From Parapedobacter pyrenivorans (GTDB lineage Bacteria > Bacteroidota > Bacteroidia > Sphingobacteriales > Sphingobacteriaceae): 64,000 nt of DNA. Every line of letters begins with the position of its first letter. Within the stretch, counting starts at the first letter, position 1. Both the position numbers and the translations under genes were made by a program. Of this stretch, positions 10,007-18,175 are shown one piece after another. The stretch covers positions 1,724,718-1,788,717 of the forward strand of contig NZ_BMER01000001.1 of assembly GCF_014636865.1 (NCBI RefSeq). The letters are read 5' to 3'. The notes beneath the pieces are model-generated. The model had not been told where the DNA came from, ran no database searches, and saw nothing but the letters and a program-made list of their open reading frames with translations.

Positions 10007-10200
10007 ATGAAGGCAACCTTCACGCTGTTATTCAGTGTAGTTTCTTTTTTTCGTGTAAGGGATAAAAATGTGTCAGATACGTATAAGTATATCGGATCTG
10101 CCCGGTTAAACGGCAGGAAATTGAAAAGACCTTTTCTCTCACATGCTGATATCATGAATGGGGGGATGTTAGAGTTAGCGATGACCGACCGACCAACGAG
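10007..10200 (+). pseudogene. Remnant of a GH92 alpha-mannosidase (signal peptide fused to C-terminal end)
   Basis: The 64-codon frame starts 10 bases after the preceding stop. It opens with a signal-peptide-like stretch (MKATFTLLFSVVSFF) and passes directly into DKNVSDTYKYIGSARLNG, then LSHADIMNGG and LELAMTDRP. This matches the extreme C-terminus of the intact GH92 protein at 32477-34753 (NNVSETNKYIQSAKLNG, VSHEAVSQGG, LEFEMGDK). A full GH92 is about 750 residues, so around 90 percent of the gene has been deleted internally, leaving both ends joined. It cannot be catalytic. It implies this operon once ended with its own alpha-mannosidase. Confidence 0.72.
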
Positions 10201-10414
10201 GTAGTTCAGCGGTATCTAGCCTCATATCCTTGGGGTAGCAACGGATGGGGTCCGATAGACATGCCTCCGTTTGACAATTTGGCGTACATCCATTGCAGAT
10301 ATTGGCAAGTTTATCGATATTTGGAAGGCGAACGTAATCGCTGATTGATATCCATAATGCATCCGCTGGTTTAAGGCGTCTGTTGGCTATCGGTGAACTG
10401 CAATCTATAAATCT
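10201..10414 (+). other. Non-coding or degraded stretch after the GH92 remnant
   Basis: No intact gene is visible. Shifting frame by one base near 10190 lets translation continue to a stop at 10342-10344, with a non-random-looking run (YPWGSNGWGPIDMPPFDNLA, then aromatic-rich YIHCRYWQVYRYLEG). This may be the frameshifted tail of the deleted gene or of a second lost gene. I do not recognise it. The promoter of the regulator at 10415 should lie in 10345-10414, but I see no clear consensus box. Confidence 0.35.
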
Positions 10415-12979
10415 ATGTGGGCATTGAAATCGTGGGCTTTTGTTTTTTGTGTAATTGGGTGTATTCTGGGAAGTATCGCTATACTTCCCTTAGCTGTTAA
10501 TGCCCAATACGGATTAGGTTTTGCCGGCCATGAAGCCGTTTTAGACCAACGGACTGGGTTGGACTTAAGCAGCGGTGAGCAAATCTGTTTTGGCGACGAC
10601 ATGGAGTTATCATTTGAACTCTCATTCATGCCTAACCGCACCGATTATTTTGGCTATGTTGTAAGGATTATCGCTGATGACAAGACCAATATTGATTTAA
10701 TCTATGATCGTCTTGATAATGTAGAAAAGCACTTCAGAATCGTGCTTGGCGATAAATTTTCCAATATTGCTTTTAACATTGATTCCAATAAGCTTTTCAA
10801 AGAGTGGGTGCGCATTGCCATCAAGTTGGATGCACAGTCAGATTTATTAACGGTAACATGTGGTGATAGCGTGTATACCGGAAAACTGACTATCGGCACA
10901 TATCGTTGTTTAAAAGTGCTCTTTGGGTATAACGACTACAAAACATTTAAAACCACCGATGTGCCTGCGATGAAGATACGGAATGTCCAGGTCTGGAAAG
11001 GGAAGCGCTTGGCGCGCCACTGGCCGTTGGACGAAGAAGAAGGCACGGAAGTAACTGATGTCCTAGAGGGAATGACCGCTTCGGCGATCAATCCGCAATG
11101 GATTAAACGATCCCATTATGAATGGGGATTGCTTCAGGATGTCAGGATCGGCGGGCGTGCCAGCACGGCATTCGATCCCCAAACAGAAAGTGTATTCGTC
11201 GTGGGGCGGGATTCGCTATTGCGTATCCATGTCCCGACGGGTGAGCGCAGTGTTTTCAAGTATGAATCGGGTCCGTTGCTATTGATCAATGGAAGCCAAT
11301 CTTATTTTGATACGTTAACTAATCAATTACTGAATATATGTATCGACCAGCAAACGGTTTCGGTTTTTGATTTTACATCGCTGAGTTGGTCAAAGAACTT
11401 TACCTATCCAGGGGAGGGCACCAGCTACCTTCATTTTAACAAATTTCACTCACCGATTGATAGTAGTTTGTACTTTATCGGGGGATATGGGCATTTCCTC
11501 TTCAAAAATGAGATTCATCGGTATGGGTCAAATGGGCAATGGGATCTCCTTACAGCTGGCGGAGATCCGCTGATTCCCCGATACCTCGCCGCTTTGGGGT
11601 CGACTCCAAACGGTGCCTATATTTTGGGGGGATACGGAAGTGTTTCCGGCCAGCAAATGCTTAATCCAAGGCATATTTACGACCTGGTTTTCTTTGATGT
11701 TAAAGACAAAAAGCTGTCAAAAGTCTATGAGTTTGACCCGGGGGAAGAAGGGATTGCGTGGGCCAATTCATTGATTATAGACGAGAAAAGCAACCAATTT
11801 TATGGCCTGGTATTCCCGAAAAACAGGTATCATTCGAGTTTACAGTTGGTTGCGGGCTCGTTAACCAAGCCTGGCTTAACCGAGCTGGCAGCCCCTATTC
11901 CCTATTTCTTCTATGATATCCAATCATTCGCTGATCTCTTTTATTGCCCAGGTAGTAAGCGATTTGCGACAGCAACATTATACTATAACGAGCAAAACGA
12001 AATCACTACAGCTAAGATTTATGCGTTATCCAGTCCGCCGCTTCCTTACGATGCGACGCATGAGTCACAAGGGGAAACACGGAAAGCATGGCATTTGTTG
12101 TACCTAGGTTTGGGCGCAGCAGCGCTCATAGGCATATTCGCTTTCCTAAGGAAAAGAAATTTGAAGAAAAAGCACGTGGTCTCAGCCAGCTCTCGGTCAG
12201 CAGCGGGGCAAAAGGAAGATCGGACACGTCATCCGATTGTGCTCGAACAACAGCCAGATAAGCGCAGTATCTTTCTTTTTGGTGGGGATTTGCAGCTTTT
12301 TGATTTAGAAGGAGCGGATATGACTCGCAGTTTCACGCCACTTATTAAAGAAGTATTTTTGGTTATATTGCTCCATACGCTCCGGCGGGGCAGGGGCATC
12401 AGCTCAGAAAAGCTGACCGAACAGTTTTGGTTTGATAAATCTGCCGAGAGCGCTCGCAATAACCGCTCCGTCAATATTGCTAAAATCAACACCATATTAG
12501 AACGACTGGGAAGTGCAAAGGTCTCTAAGGAGACGGGCTATTGGAAGTTTCAAGCAGATAATGATATTTACATCGACTATGAAAACTACCTATCCATCGT
12601 GACCAACAAGGATATGTTGGATAAAGAGCGCATTCAAGAATTGTCAGCCATTGTGCAACGAGGCGGATTCCTCTCGGAGACAGACTACGAGTGGCTCGAT
12701 TCGTTCAAGGCGGAAGTTTCCATCCAAGTGATCAATACGTATATGCGTTTTGCGGAAAATGTTCAGGTTGCTGAAGATCCGGAATTCATGGTGGAGCTAG
12801 CCAATTATATTTTCGACTTTGATCCCGTTCACGAAGAGGCTATGACCATCAAATGCAAAGCCTTAGCACACATGGGTAATCATTCGCTGGCTACGCAGAC
12901 ATTTGAAAATTTCTGTAACGAATACCGCCAGATTTATGGCGAAGCGTTCGGAAAAGACTACAAAACGATCCTCTCCTAG
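10415..12979 (+). CDS. Membrane-spanning SARP-like transcriptional regulator with extracytoplasmic propeller-like sensor
   Basis: The 854-residue protein joins three parts. After an N-terminal hydrophobic segment comes a LamG-like beta sandwich (about 30-215; LSFELSFMPN, NVQVWKGKRLARHWPLDE). A kelch-like beta-propeller follows (about 230-545; FIGGYGHFLF, YILGGYGS). One transmembrane helix lies at about 559-578 (LGLGAAALIGIFAFL) followed by KKRNLKKK-type basic residues. The cytoplasmic part has an OmpR/SARP-type winged helix (about 616-720; FTPLIKEVFLVILLHTL, SEKLTEQFW, SARNNRSVNIAKINTILERL, wing ETGYWKF). A BTAD-like helical domain closes it (about 725-850; GGFLSETDYEWLDSF, FDFDPVHEEAM). It probably senses a periplasmic sugar and acts on DNA without a kinase. 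Its genomic place and the 11-bp repeats point to the surrounding operons as targets (inferred). Confidence 0.85.
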   Translation: MWALKSWAFVFCVIGCILGSIAILPLAVNAQYGLGFAGHEAVLDQRTGLDLSSGEQICFGDDMELSFELSFMPNRTDYFGYVVRIIADDKTNIDLIYDRLDNVEKHFRIVLGDKFSNIAFNIDSNKLFKEWVRIAIKLDAQSDLLTVTCGDSVYTGKLTIGTYRCLKVLFGYNDYKTFKTTDVPAMKIRNVQVWKGKRLARHWPLDEEEGTEVTDVLEGMTASAINPQWIKRSHYEWGLLQDVRIGGRASTAFDPQTESVFVVGRDSLLRIHVPTGERSVFKYESGPLLLINGSQSYFDTLTNQLLNICIDQQTVSVFDFTSLSWSKNFTYPGEGTSYLHFNKFHSPIDSSLYFIGGYGHFLFKNEIHRYGSNGQWDLLTAGGDPLIPRYLAALGSTPNGAYILGGYGSVSGQQMLNPRHIYDLVFFDVKDKKLSKVYEFDPGEEGIAWANSLIIDEKSNQFYGLVFPKNRYHSSLQLVAGSLTKPGLTELAAPIPYFFYDIQSFADLFYCPGSKRFATATLYYNEQNEITTAKIYALSSPPLPYDATHESQGETRKAWHLLYLGLGAAALIGIFAFLRKRNLKKKHVVSASSRSAAGQKEDRTRHPIVLEQQPDKRSIFLFGGDLQLFDLEGADMTRSFTPLIKEVFLVILLHTLRRGRGISSEKLTEQFWFDKSAESARNNRSVNIAKINTILERLGSAKVSKETGYWKFQADNDIYIDYENYLSIVTNKDMLDKERIQELSAIVQRGGFLSETDYEWLDSFKAEVSIQVINTYMRFAENVQVAEDPEFMVELANYIFDFDPVHEEAMTIKCKALAHMGNHSLATQTFENFCNEYRQIYGEAFGKDYKTILS

Positions 12980-13060
12980 ACTCTTTCGATTATTTAGTTA
13001 CGTAATTTTTTTGGCTTACAGTGAGGTTTTTGGGTGGTGTTTTGCCGCCTAATCCTTGTT

Positions 13061-13106
13061 GTTAAGCTTTTGTTAATGCTTTGTTAGCGGGTTGGCGTTA
13101 GTCTTG
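13061..13106 (+). promoter_or_regulatory. GTTAA direct-repeat element, site B (upstream of oxidative operon)
   Basis: Three units GTTAA, GTTAA and GTTAG begin at 13061, 13072 and 13083, exactly 11 bases apart, separated by GCTTTT and TGCTTT. A -7-like TAGTCTTG (13099-13106) starts 16 bases after the third unit, the same spacing as at site C. No -33 TTTG sits at standard distance from the -7 box, which would fit an activator-dependent promoter. Confidence 0.6.
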
Positions 13107-13160
13107 GAGAAGTTTTGCGGAGGGGATCGCATTACACCAATTTCAAAACCATTAACCAAT

Positions 13161-14534
13161 ATGGAATCAAAAAACAAAGAAACATTAGCTAACCGCCGTG
13201 ATATGCTCAAGATGCTGGGCTTAGGGTCCGCGGCCGGAATGTTTGGTCTTCTTGGCGGTACCTCTACCGCTAAAGCCCAAGTGGGCGATCGGGAAAAACC
13301 TCAGTATGCGCGGGGTACTGCGCCTGTTACCATTACTAACGTTCGCGCAATCACGACGGCGCCGGGTGGAAACAACCTGGTCATCGTCAAAGTAGAAACT
13401 TCCGAACCGGGACTGTATGGTCTTGGATGCGCCACGTATACCCAACGGGCAGCGGTTGTGGTTCCGGCTATCAATACCTACCTGAATGAATTTTGCCAGG
13501 GACGGGACGTCGACAATATCGAAGATATGTGGCAAGCGGCCTATGTGAGTTCGTATTGGCGCAATGGCCCTGTGTTAAATAATGCGCTCTCCGGCTTAGA
13601 TCAGGCATTGTGGGACATCAAGGGAAAGCGGGCAAATGTGCCGGTACATCAACTGTTGGGCGGCAAAACCCGCTTTGCAATCGACACCTATGCGCACGCC
13701 AGCGGACGCGATTTCGAAGAAGTATGTGAGAACGTAGGCCGGTATATTGAACGCGGATTCAGACACATCCGCATTCAGCAGGGCGGATACGGCGGTGTCG
13801 GGTTGAATAAAGATTTTGTTCCGGATTTTCAACAGGCAGGTTACGGAAAGACAAGCGATGAGTTCATGGATCAACGGACCTATCTGAAGAATGTGCCAAA
13901 GATGTTTGAGGCGGTAAGAAAGCGTTTTGGTGAAGACATCCAGTTGTTGCACGATGTGCATGAGCGGGTTGACCCCATGGATGCGATCAATATGATCAAG
14001 CGATTGGAAGAATACCGTCCCTTTTTCATCGAAGATCCGTTCTCGCCTGAGAACATGGGGTGGTTCAGAAAATTACGCGCCGCCACGACCGTCCCCATTG
14101 CAATGGGCGAACTATTTAATAACATCAATGAGTTCAGGGATTATATGGTGGATCAGCTCTTCGATTATATCCGGATCCATATTTCCCAGATCGGAGGCAT
14201 CACACCAGCCATGAAAGTTGCCCGGCTCGGTGAATGGTTTAATGTCCGCACGGCATGGCACGGCCCGGGCGATACATCGCCCGTGGGTCACGCAGCGAAT
14301 AACAACATCAATATTGCGGTTTGGAACTTCGGCATCCAGGAATCGCAATTTTTTAACGAGCGCGTACACGAAGTATTTCCAGGTACCCCCACAATAGAGA
14401 ACGGCTATTTCAAAGTGAACGAAACGCCGGGCTTGGGTATTGATATCAACGAAAAGGAAGCGGCCAAATACCCGATCGGCACACGATCGAAATGGACGAT
14501 CCGGAAGTATGATGGAACCATTATCCGACCATAA
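13161..14534 (+). CDS. Tat-exported enolase-superfamily acid-sugar dehydratase (mannonate dehydratase / RspA-like)
   Basis: This 457-residue protein starts at the ATG at 13161. An upstream in-frame start at 13092 would only add 23 unlikely residues before the signal. It begins with a twin-arginine leader (NRRDMLKMLGLGSAAG, Arg12-Arg13) cleaved near AKAQ. The mature part is a mandelate-racemase-group enolase of the ManD/RspA subgroup: HDVHER (Asp265, His267), EDPFSPEN (Glu291), GELFN (Glu317), HISQIGGIT, and TAWHGPGDTSPVGH. The three acidic residues would bind Mg. ManD enzymes dehydrate D-mannonate or D-gluconate to 2-keto-3-deoxygluconate in the cytoplasm; a Tat leader puts this one in the periplasm. 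The neighbouring PQQ dehydrogenases could supply an aldonate there. Substrate is inferred. Confidence 0.87.
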   Translation: MESKNKETLANRRDMLKMLGLGSAAGMFGLLGGTSTAKAQVGDREKPQYARGTAPVTITNVRAITTAPGGNNLVIVKVETSEPGLYGLGCATYTQRAAVVVPAINTYLNEFCQGRDVDNIEDMWQAAYVSSYWRNGPVLNNALSGLDQALWDIKGKRANVPVHQLLGGKTRFAIDTYAHASGRDFEEVCENVGRYIERGFRHIRIQQGGYGGVGLNKDFVPDFQQAGYGKTSDEFMDQRTYLKNVPKMFEAVRKRFGEDIQLLHDVHERVDPMDAINMIKRLEEYRPFFIEDPFSPENMGWFRKLRAATTVPIAMGELFNNINEFRDYMVDQLFDYIRIHISQIGGITPAMKVARLGEWFNVRTAWHGPGDTSPVGHAANNNINIAVWNFGIQESQFFNERVHEVFPGTPTIENGYFKVNETPGLGIDINEKEAAKYPIGTRSKWTIRKYDGTIIRP

Positions 14535-14546
14535 ATTCGTTTCCTT

Positions 14547-16724
14547 GTGATCAGAGCGAGCCTTTTCAGATACTTATTAATAGCGGCTTCCGCGCAGATG
14601 GCGTGCACAGCGCCTGATACCTATTCGTACAAAGCTGGCGCCGACTGGCCGGTTTACGGGGGTAACAAAGCCGGGAACCGCTATTCACCGCTGACTCAGA
14701 TTAATGCCGACAACGTTCATGAGTTGGAGGTTGCCTGGATGTTCAATGCTGCGGAGGAAACCGAGCCCGGCAAGCAGCCCAGGGCCATGCAAATCCAGTG
14801 TCAGCCCATTGTGGTCGATGGTGTCTTATACGGTACCACGCCGGCCTTAAAGCTGTTCGCATTGAACGCAGCCACGGGTGAGCTGATTTGGAAATTTACG
14901 CCGCCGGAAACCAGGATTCATGTAAGCCGCGGGATAACCTACTGGGAAGCGGATGAAGACAAGCGGATTTTGTATACAGTAGGGCCCAGTTTGTATGCCA
15001 TAGACGCCGTGAGCGGGAAGCCGGTGCTGCATTTTGGTGAGCAAGGTGTGGCCAACCTGCATGAAGGTATTGCCGCCGGATTGGCAACGGATGTCTCCAG
15101 GTTGTCCATCAATGCCACTAGTCCGGGCGTCATTATGGACGACGTGTACATCGTCGGTTCTGCCACTTCCGAAGCAGGCAATGCAGCTCCGGGCCATATT
15201 CGCGCATTTGATGTGAAAACCGGTCAGTTAAAATGGGTATTCCATACCATCCCGCATCCCGGTGAACCAGGCTATGAAACATGGCCGGATAGCGCCTACC
15301 TGAAGATCGGTGCCGCCAACAGTTGGGCGGGGCTTGTGGTGGATGAAGCACGGGAGCTGGTGTTTTTCGGTACGGGGTCGCCGGCGTCCGATTTTTACGG
15401 CGGCGAACGCGAAGGAGCGAATCTGTTCGCAAACTGTGTGGTGGCGCTTCATGCCAGAACGGGTGCCCTCGCTTGGCACTATCAGGTCATCCAGCACGAT
15501 TTGTGGGATCGCGATATTTCCTGCCAGCCTAATTTGGTCACCGTAAATCACAGTGGAAAGCGGGTGGACGCGGTAGCACAAGCTACAAAAGACGGACTGT
15601 TATACCTGTTGGACAGGGAGACCGGTGAGTCGTTGTTTCCTGTTGAGGAAAGACCTGTGCCCATCGACGGGCTGCCCGGAGAGCATCCTTATCCAACGCA
15701 AAAATTCCCACTTAAGCCCATGCCTTTTTCCCGGCAAGTGTTTACTGAAGGAGACATCTCGGATATCTCGCCCGAGTCATACGCCTATATCAAAGAACAA
15801 TACCTGAATTACCGATCCGATCATAAATTCGCACCGCCGAGCGTATCCGGAACGCTTTTGTTCGGGTATAGCGGCGGCGCGGAGTGGGGCGGTACTGCGG
15901 CAGATCCGGAAGGCGTGTTGTATGTCAATGCAAATGACGAACCCTGGATTCTTCAGATGATCGATACTGCCTCATTGAATAAAGAAACGGCAGCACTGTC
16001 GAGGGGCCATGCGCTGTATGCGATGAACTGCGCCGCTTGCCACGGGAGCGACCGTAAAGGTAACGGATTGGAGTTTCCGGGTCTGACAGATATTGGCAAC
16101 CGCATGTCTCCGGCTCAATTGAAACAAGTGGTGTCGGCTGGCACCGGGCGGATGCCTTCCTTCCAGCATTTGGCCGAAAGCGATCGGGAAGCGATTGTAC
16201 AATATGTGCTGAATCCTCGTGCGGCATCGCCGCAGTCTGCCGGCAACCGGCGGCCAGCGGAGCGGAGCGGAGAACGTCAGCCCTCATTTGGGTTTAAACC
16301 ACAGTATGTCAAAAAAGTGTGGGAGCGGTTGACAGACGAGGCGGGCTACCCGGGTGTGAAGCCACCTTGGGGAACGTTAAATGCTATCGATCTGAATACC
16401 GGCGAATACCGGTGGCGTGTGCCGCTCGGAGAATTCCCGGAGCTGACAGCGAAAGGCGTGCCCATCACGGGTACAGAGAACTACGGCGGCCCCATTGTTA
16501 CGGCAGGCGGGTTGGTGTTTATTGCGGCCACGCGCGACGAGAAAATTCGTGCATTCGATAAGAATTCCGGGAAAGTATTATGGGAAAATCAGTTGCCGGC
16601 GGGCGGATTTGCCACGCCGATTACCTATGAGATTGCCGGTAAGCAGTATGTAGTAATCGCAGCAGGCGGCGCGCGGGGAGCCAAACTTGGCGGGAACTAT
16701 GTGGCCTTCGCACTTAAGCAATGA
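14547..16724 (+). CDS. PQQ-dependent dehydrogenase with inserted cytochrome c domain (copy 1)
   Basis: This 725-residue lipoprotein has lipobox cysteine Cys20 and probably starts with GTG, 12 bases after the enolase gene. It is an eight-bladed quinoprotein propeller: DWPVYGGNKAGNRYSPLTQI, tryptophan-docking repeats such as LNAATGELIWKF and DVKTGQLKWVFHTIPHPGEP, and QHDLWDRDI. A cytochrome c domain (CAACHGSDRKGNG, Cys495/Cys498/His499) is inserted at about 480-560, before the final blades (AIDLNTGEYRWRVPLGEF). Such enzymes oxidise aldoses or polyols in the periplasm and pass electrons through haem to the respiratory chain. A second copy follows at 19465. No PQQ synthesis genes are in the window. 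The substrate is unknown; the enolase next door suggests an aldose-to-aldonate step. Confidence 0.88.
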   Translation: MIRASLFRYLLIAASAQMACTAPDTYSYKAGADWPVYGGNKAGNRYSPLTQINADNVHELEVAWMFNAAEETEPGKQPRAMQIQCQPIVVDGVLYGTTPALKLFALNAATGELIWKFTPPETRIHVSRGITYWEADEDKRILYTVGPSLYAIDAVSGKPVLHFGEQGVANLHEGIAAGLATDVSRLSINATSPGVIMDDVYIVGSATSEAGNAAPGHIRAFDVKTGQLKWVFHTIPHPGEPGYETWPDSAYLKIGAANSWAGLVVDEARELVFFGTGSPASDFYGGEREGANLFANCVVALHARTGALAWHYQVIQHDLWDRDISCQPNLVTVNHSGKRVDAVAQATKDGLLYLLDRETGESLFPVEERPVPIDGLPGEHPYPTQKFPLKPMPFSRQVFTEGDISDISPESYAYIKEQYLNYRSDHKFAPPSVSGTLLFGYSGGAEWGGTAADPEGVLYVNANDEPWILQMIDTASLNKETAALSRGHALYAMNCAACHGSDRKGNGLEFPGLTDIGNRMSPAQLKQVVSAGTGRMPSFQHLAESDREAIVQYVLNPRAASPQSAGNRRPAERSGERQPSFGFKPQYVKKVWERLTDEAGYPGVKPPWGTLNAIDLNTGEYRWRVPLGEFPELTAKGVPITGTENYGGPIVTAGGLVFIAATRDEKIRAFDKNSGKVLWENQLPAGGFATPITYEIAGKQYVVIAAGGARGAKLGGNYVAFALKQ

Positions 16725-16730
16725 TAGGAT

Positions 16731-17705
16731 ATGAAGAAAGAACTAAGCTTTCTGTTTTTAGTAGTTGGCGTGCTTTCGATTGCCAAAGCCGGCGACCGAC
16801 CGTTTCCGAGCGTCAAGATCGCCAATGGAGTAGTCCAAGCAACGCTGTATCTTCCGGACACCAGCGTCGGCTTTTACCGCGGAACCCGATTTGATTGGTC
16901 CGGCGTTATACCTGAGCTCGTCTACGAAGGTCATCAGTACCATGGCGAATGGTTTACGGAACACGATCCGCTGGGGCATGACGGCATTGTGGGTCCGGTG
17001 GAGGAATTTACGCCATTGGGGTTTGAGCAGGCGGCAATAGGCGATGCATTCGTGAAAATCGGTGTGGGAAGCCTGGTCAAACCCGACGAGAAGCCCTATG
17101 CCTTTCACCGACGGTATGCGTTTTCCGATCGGGGGCGCTGGCAGGTGAAGGCCGGGAAGCAACAGGTGGATTTTACCCACGTGCTAAACACGGCCGGCTA
17201 TGCCTACGTGTACAAAAAAACGGTTCAATTACCAGACGGAGCCGCCAAGATGGTGCTAACGCATTCCTTGGAAAATACCGGCGAGAAAGTGATTGAGACC
17301 CGCGTGTACAACCATAATTTTTTTGTGATCGACAAGGAGCCCACCGGTCCGGGCTATCGTATTACGTTACCCGGTGATACGTTGCATCCGATTGGCGCCA
17401 AGGGGTTAAATGATATTGCCCGCTTGGAGGGCAACGAACTTATTTTTCTTCGCACCCTGAAGCGCGGCGAGCAAGCGTATTTTGCAGACCTCGGCGGCGG
17501 GCAACCCGTCGACTATGACATTACAGTACGCAACGTAAAAAGCGGAGCCGGCGTTAGAATCACGGGCGACCGACCCATTTCCAAGATGGTATTCTGGTCG
17601 TCGCCCACAACGGTCTGTCCGGAGCCTTATCTAGATGTCCGGGTAGCACCCGGAGAAACCTATCGTTGGACGATTGCCTACGAATATCATCGCAATACTC
17701 AATAA
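16731..17705 (+). CDS. Exported galactose mutarotase-like protein of unknown function
   Basis: This 324-residue protein has a signal peptide (cleavage near AKAG, residue 21). I see no catalytic signature of a named enzyme. Aldose-1-epimerase-like features support a mutarotase/GH-type beta-sandwich fold: GFYRGTRFDWSGVIPEL, YEGHQYHGEWFTEHDP, TLTHSLENTGEKVIETRVYNHNFF-type blocks, and a late VFWSSPTTVCPEP YLDV segment. It starts 6 bases after the PQQ enzyme and is translationally close. A periplasmic aldose epimerase would supply the beta-anomer that quinoprotein aldose dehydrogenases usually prefer. That role is inferred from context only. Confidence 0.65.
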   Translation: MKKELSFLFLVVGVLSIAKAGDRPFPSVKIANGVVQATLYLPDTSVGFYRGTRFDWSGVIPELVYEGHQYHGEWFTEHDPLGHDGIVGPVEEFTPLGFEQAAIGDAFVKIGVGSLVKPDEKPYAFHRRYAFSDRGRWQVKAGKQQVDFTHVLNTAGYAYVYKKTVQLPDGAAKMVLTHSLENTGEKVIETRVYNHNFFVIDKEPTGPGYRITLPGDTLHPIGAKGLNDIARLEGNELIFLRTLKRGEQAYFADLGGGQPVDYDITVRNVKSGAGVRITGDRPISKMVFWSSPTTVCPEPYLDVRVAPGETYRWTIAYEYHRNTQ

Positions 17706-17720
17706 ATCTAATAATATACG

Positions 17721-18164
17721 ATGAAGAGAACAATGATTGTATTAACGGTTGTAACCATGGCTATGGGTTGCAATACCCCCAACAAAGCAGTGGTTTCGGA
17801 AGCAGACGTTACCGCAGCGGTTGAATCCTTCCGCGAGGTGATGCTGAATCCGGATCAGTCCGCATTTGAGGCGCTTTTTCACGAGGCGTTGACGTATGGG
17901 CATTCCAACGGATTGGTGGAGTCCCAAGAAACATGTATTGCATCGATGGTGAGCGGCAAGTTTAAGTTCACCGGTTTAACTTTTTCCCAGCAGACCATCG
18001 ATATCGTAGGCAATACGGCCATCGTGAGGCATGAGTTAGTCGGCCAAACGCATGATGCAGACAAGGAGCCGGGCGAAGTGCACCTGAAGGTGATGATGGT
18101 ATGGGTACAAGATAGCGGAAAATTGCGATTGGTCGCTCGGCAGGCGGTAAAAATTAATTCATAA
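17721..18164 (+). CDS. NTF2-like (DUF4440/SnoaL-type) lipoprotein
   Basis: The 147-residue protein has a lipobox MAMGC (Cys17). The rest is a single NTF2-like cone fold: a first helix (VTAAVESFREVMLNPDQSAF), LFHEALTYGHSNGLVESQE, then alternating strands (VGNTAIVRHELVG, HLKVMMVWVQDSGKLRLVARQ). The pattern is that of DUF4440 proteins, which bind small ligands and occasionally act as isomerases. It lies 15 bases after the mutarotase-like gene and 11 before the transporter, so it belongs to the operon. A ligand-binding or accessory role at the periplasmic face is possible; no catalytic residues can be assigned. Confidence 0.75.
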   Translation: MKRTMIVLTVVTMAMGCNTPNKAVVSEADVTAAVESFREVMLNPDQSAFEALFHEALTYGHSNGLVESQETCIASMVSGKFKFTGLTFSQQTIDIVGNTAIVRHELVGQTHDADKEPGEVHLKVMMVWVQDSGKLRLVARQAVKINS

Positions 18165-18175
18165 GCATTTTTAGG

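Noticed and set aside
12980-13020. Terminator after the SARP-like regulator
   Set aside because: TTACGTAA followed by a T run has only a 4-base arm without loop; too weak to call.
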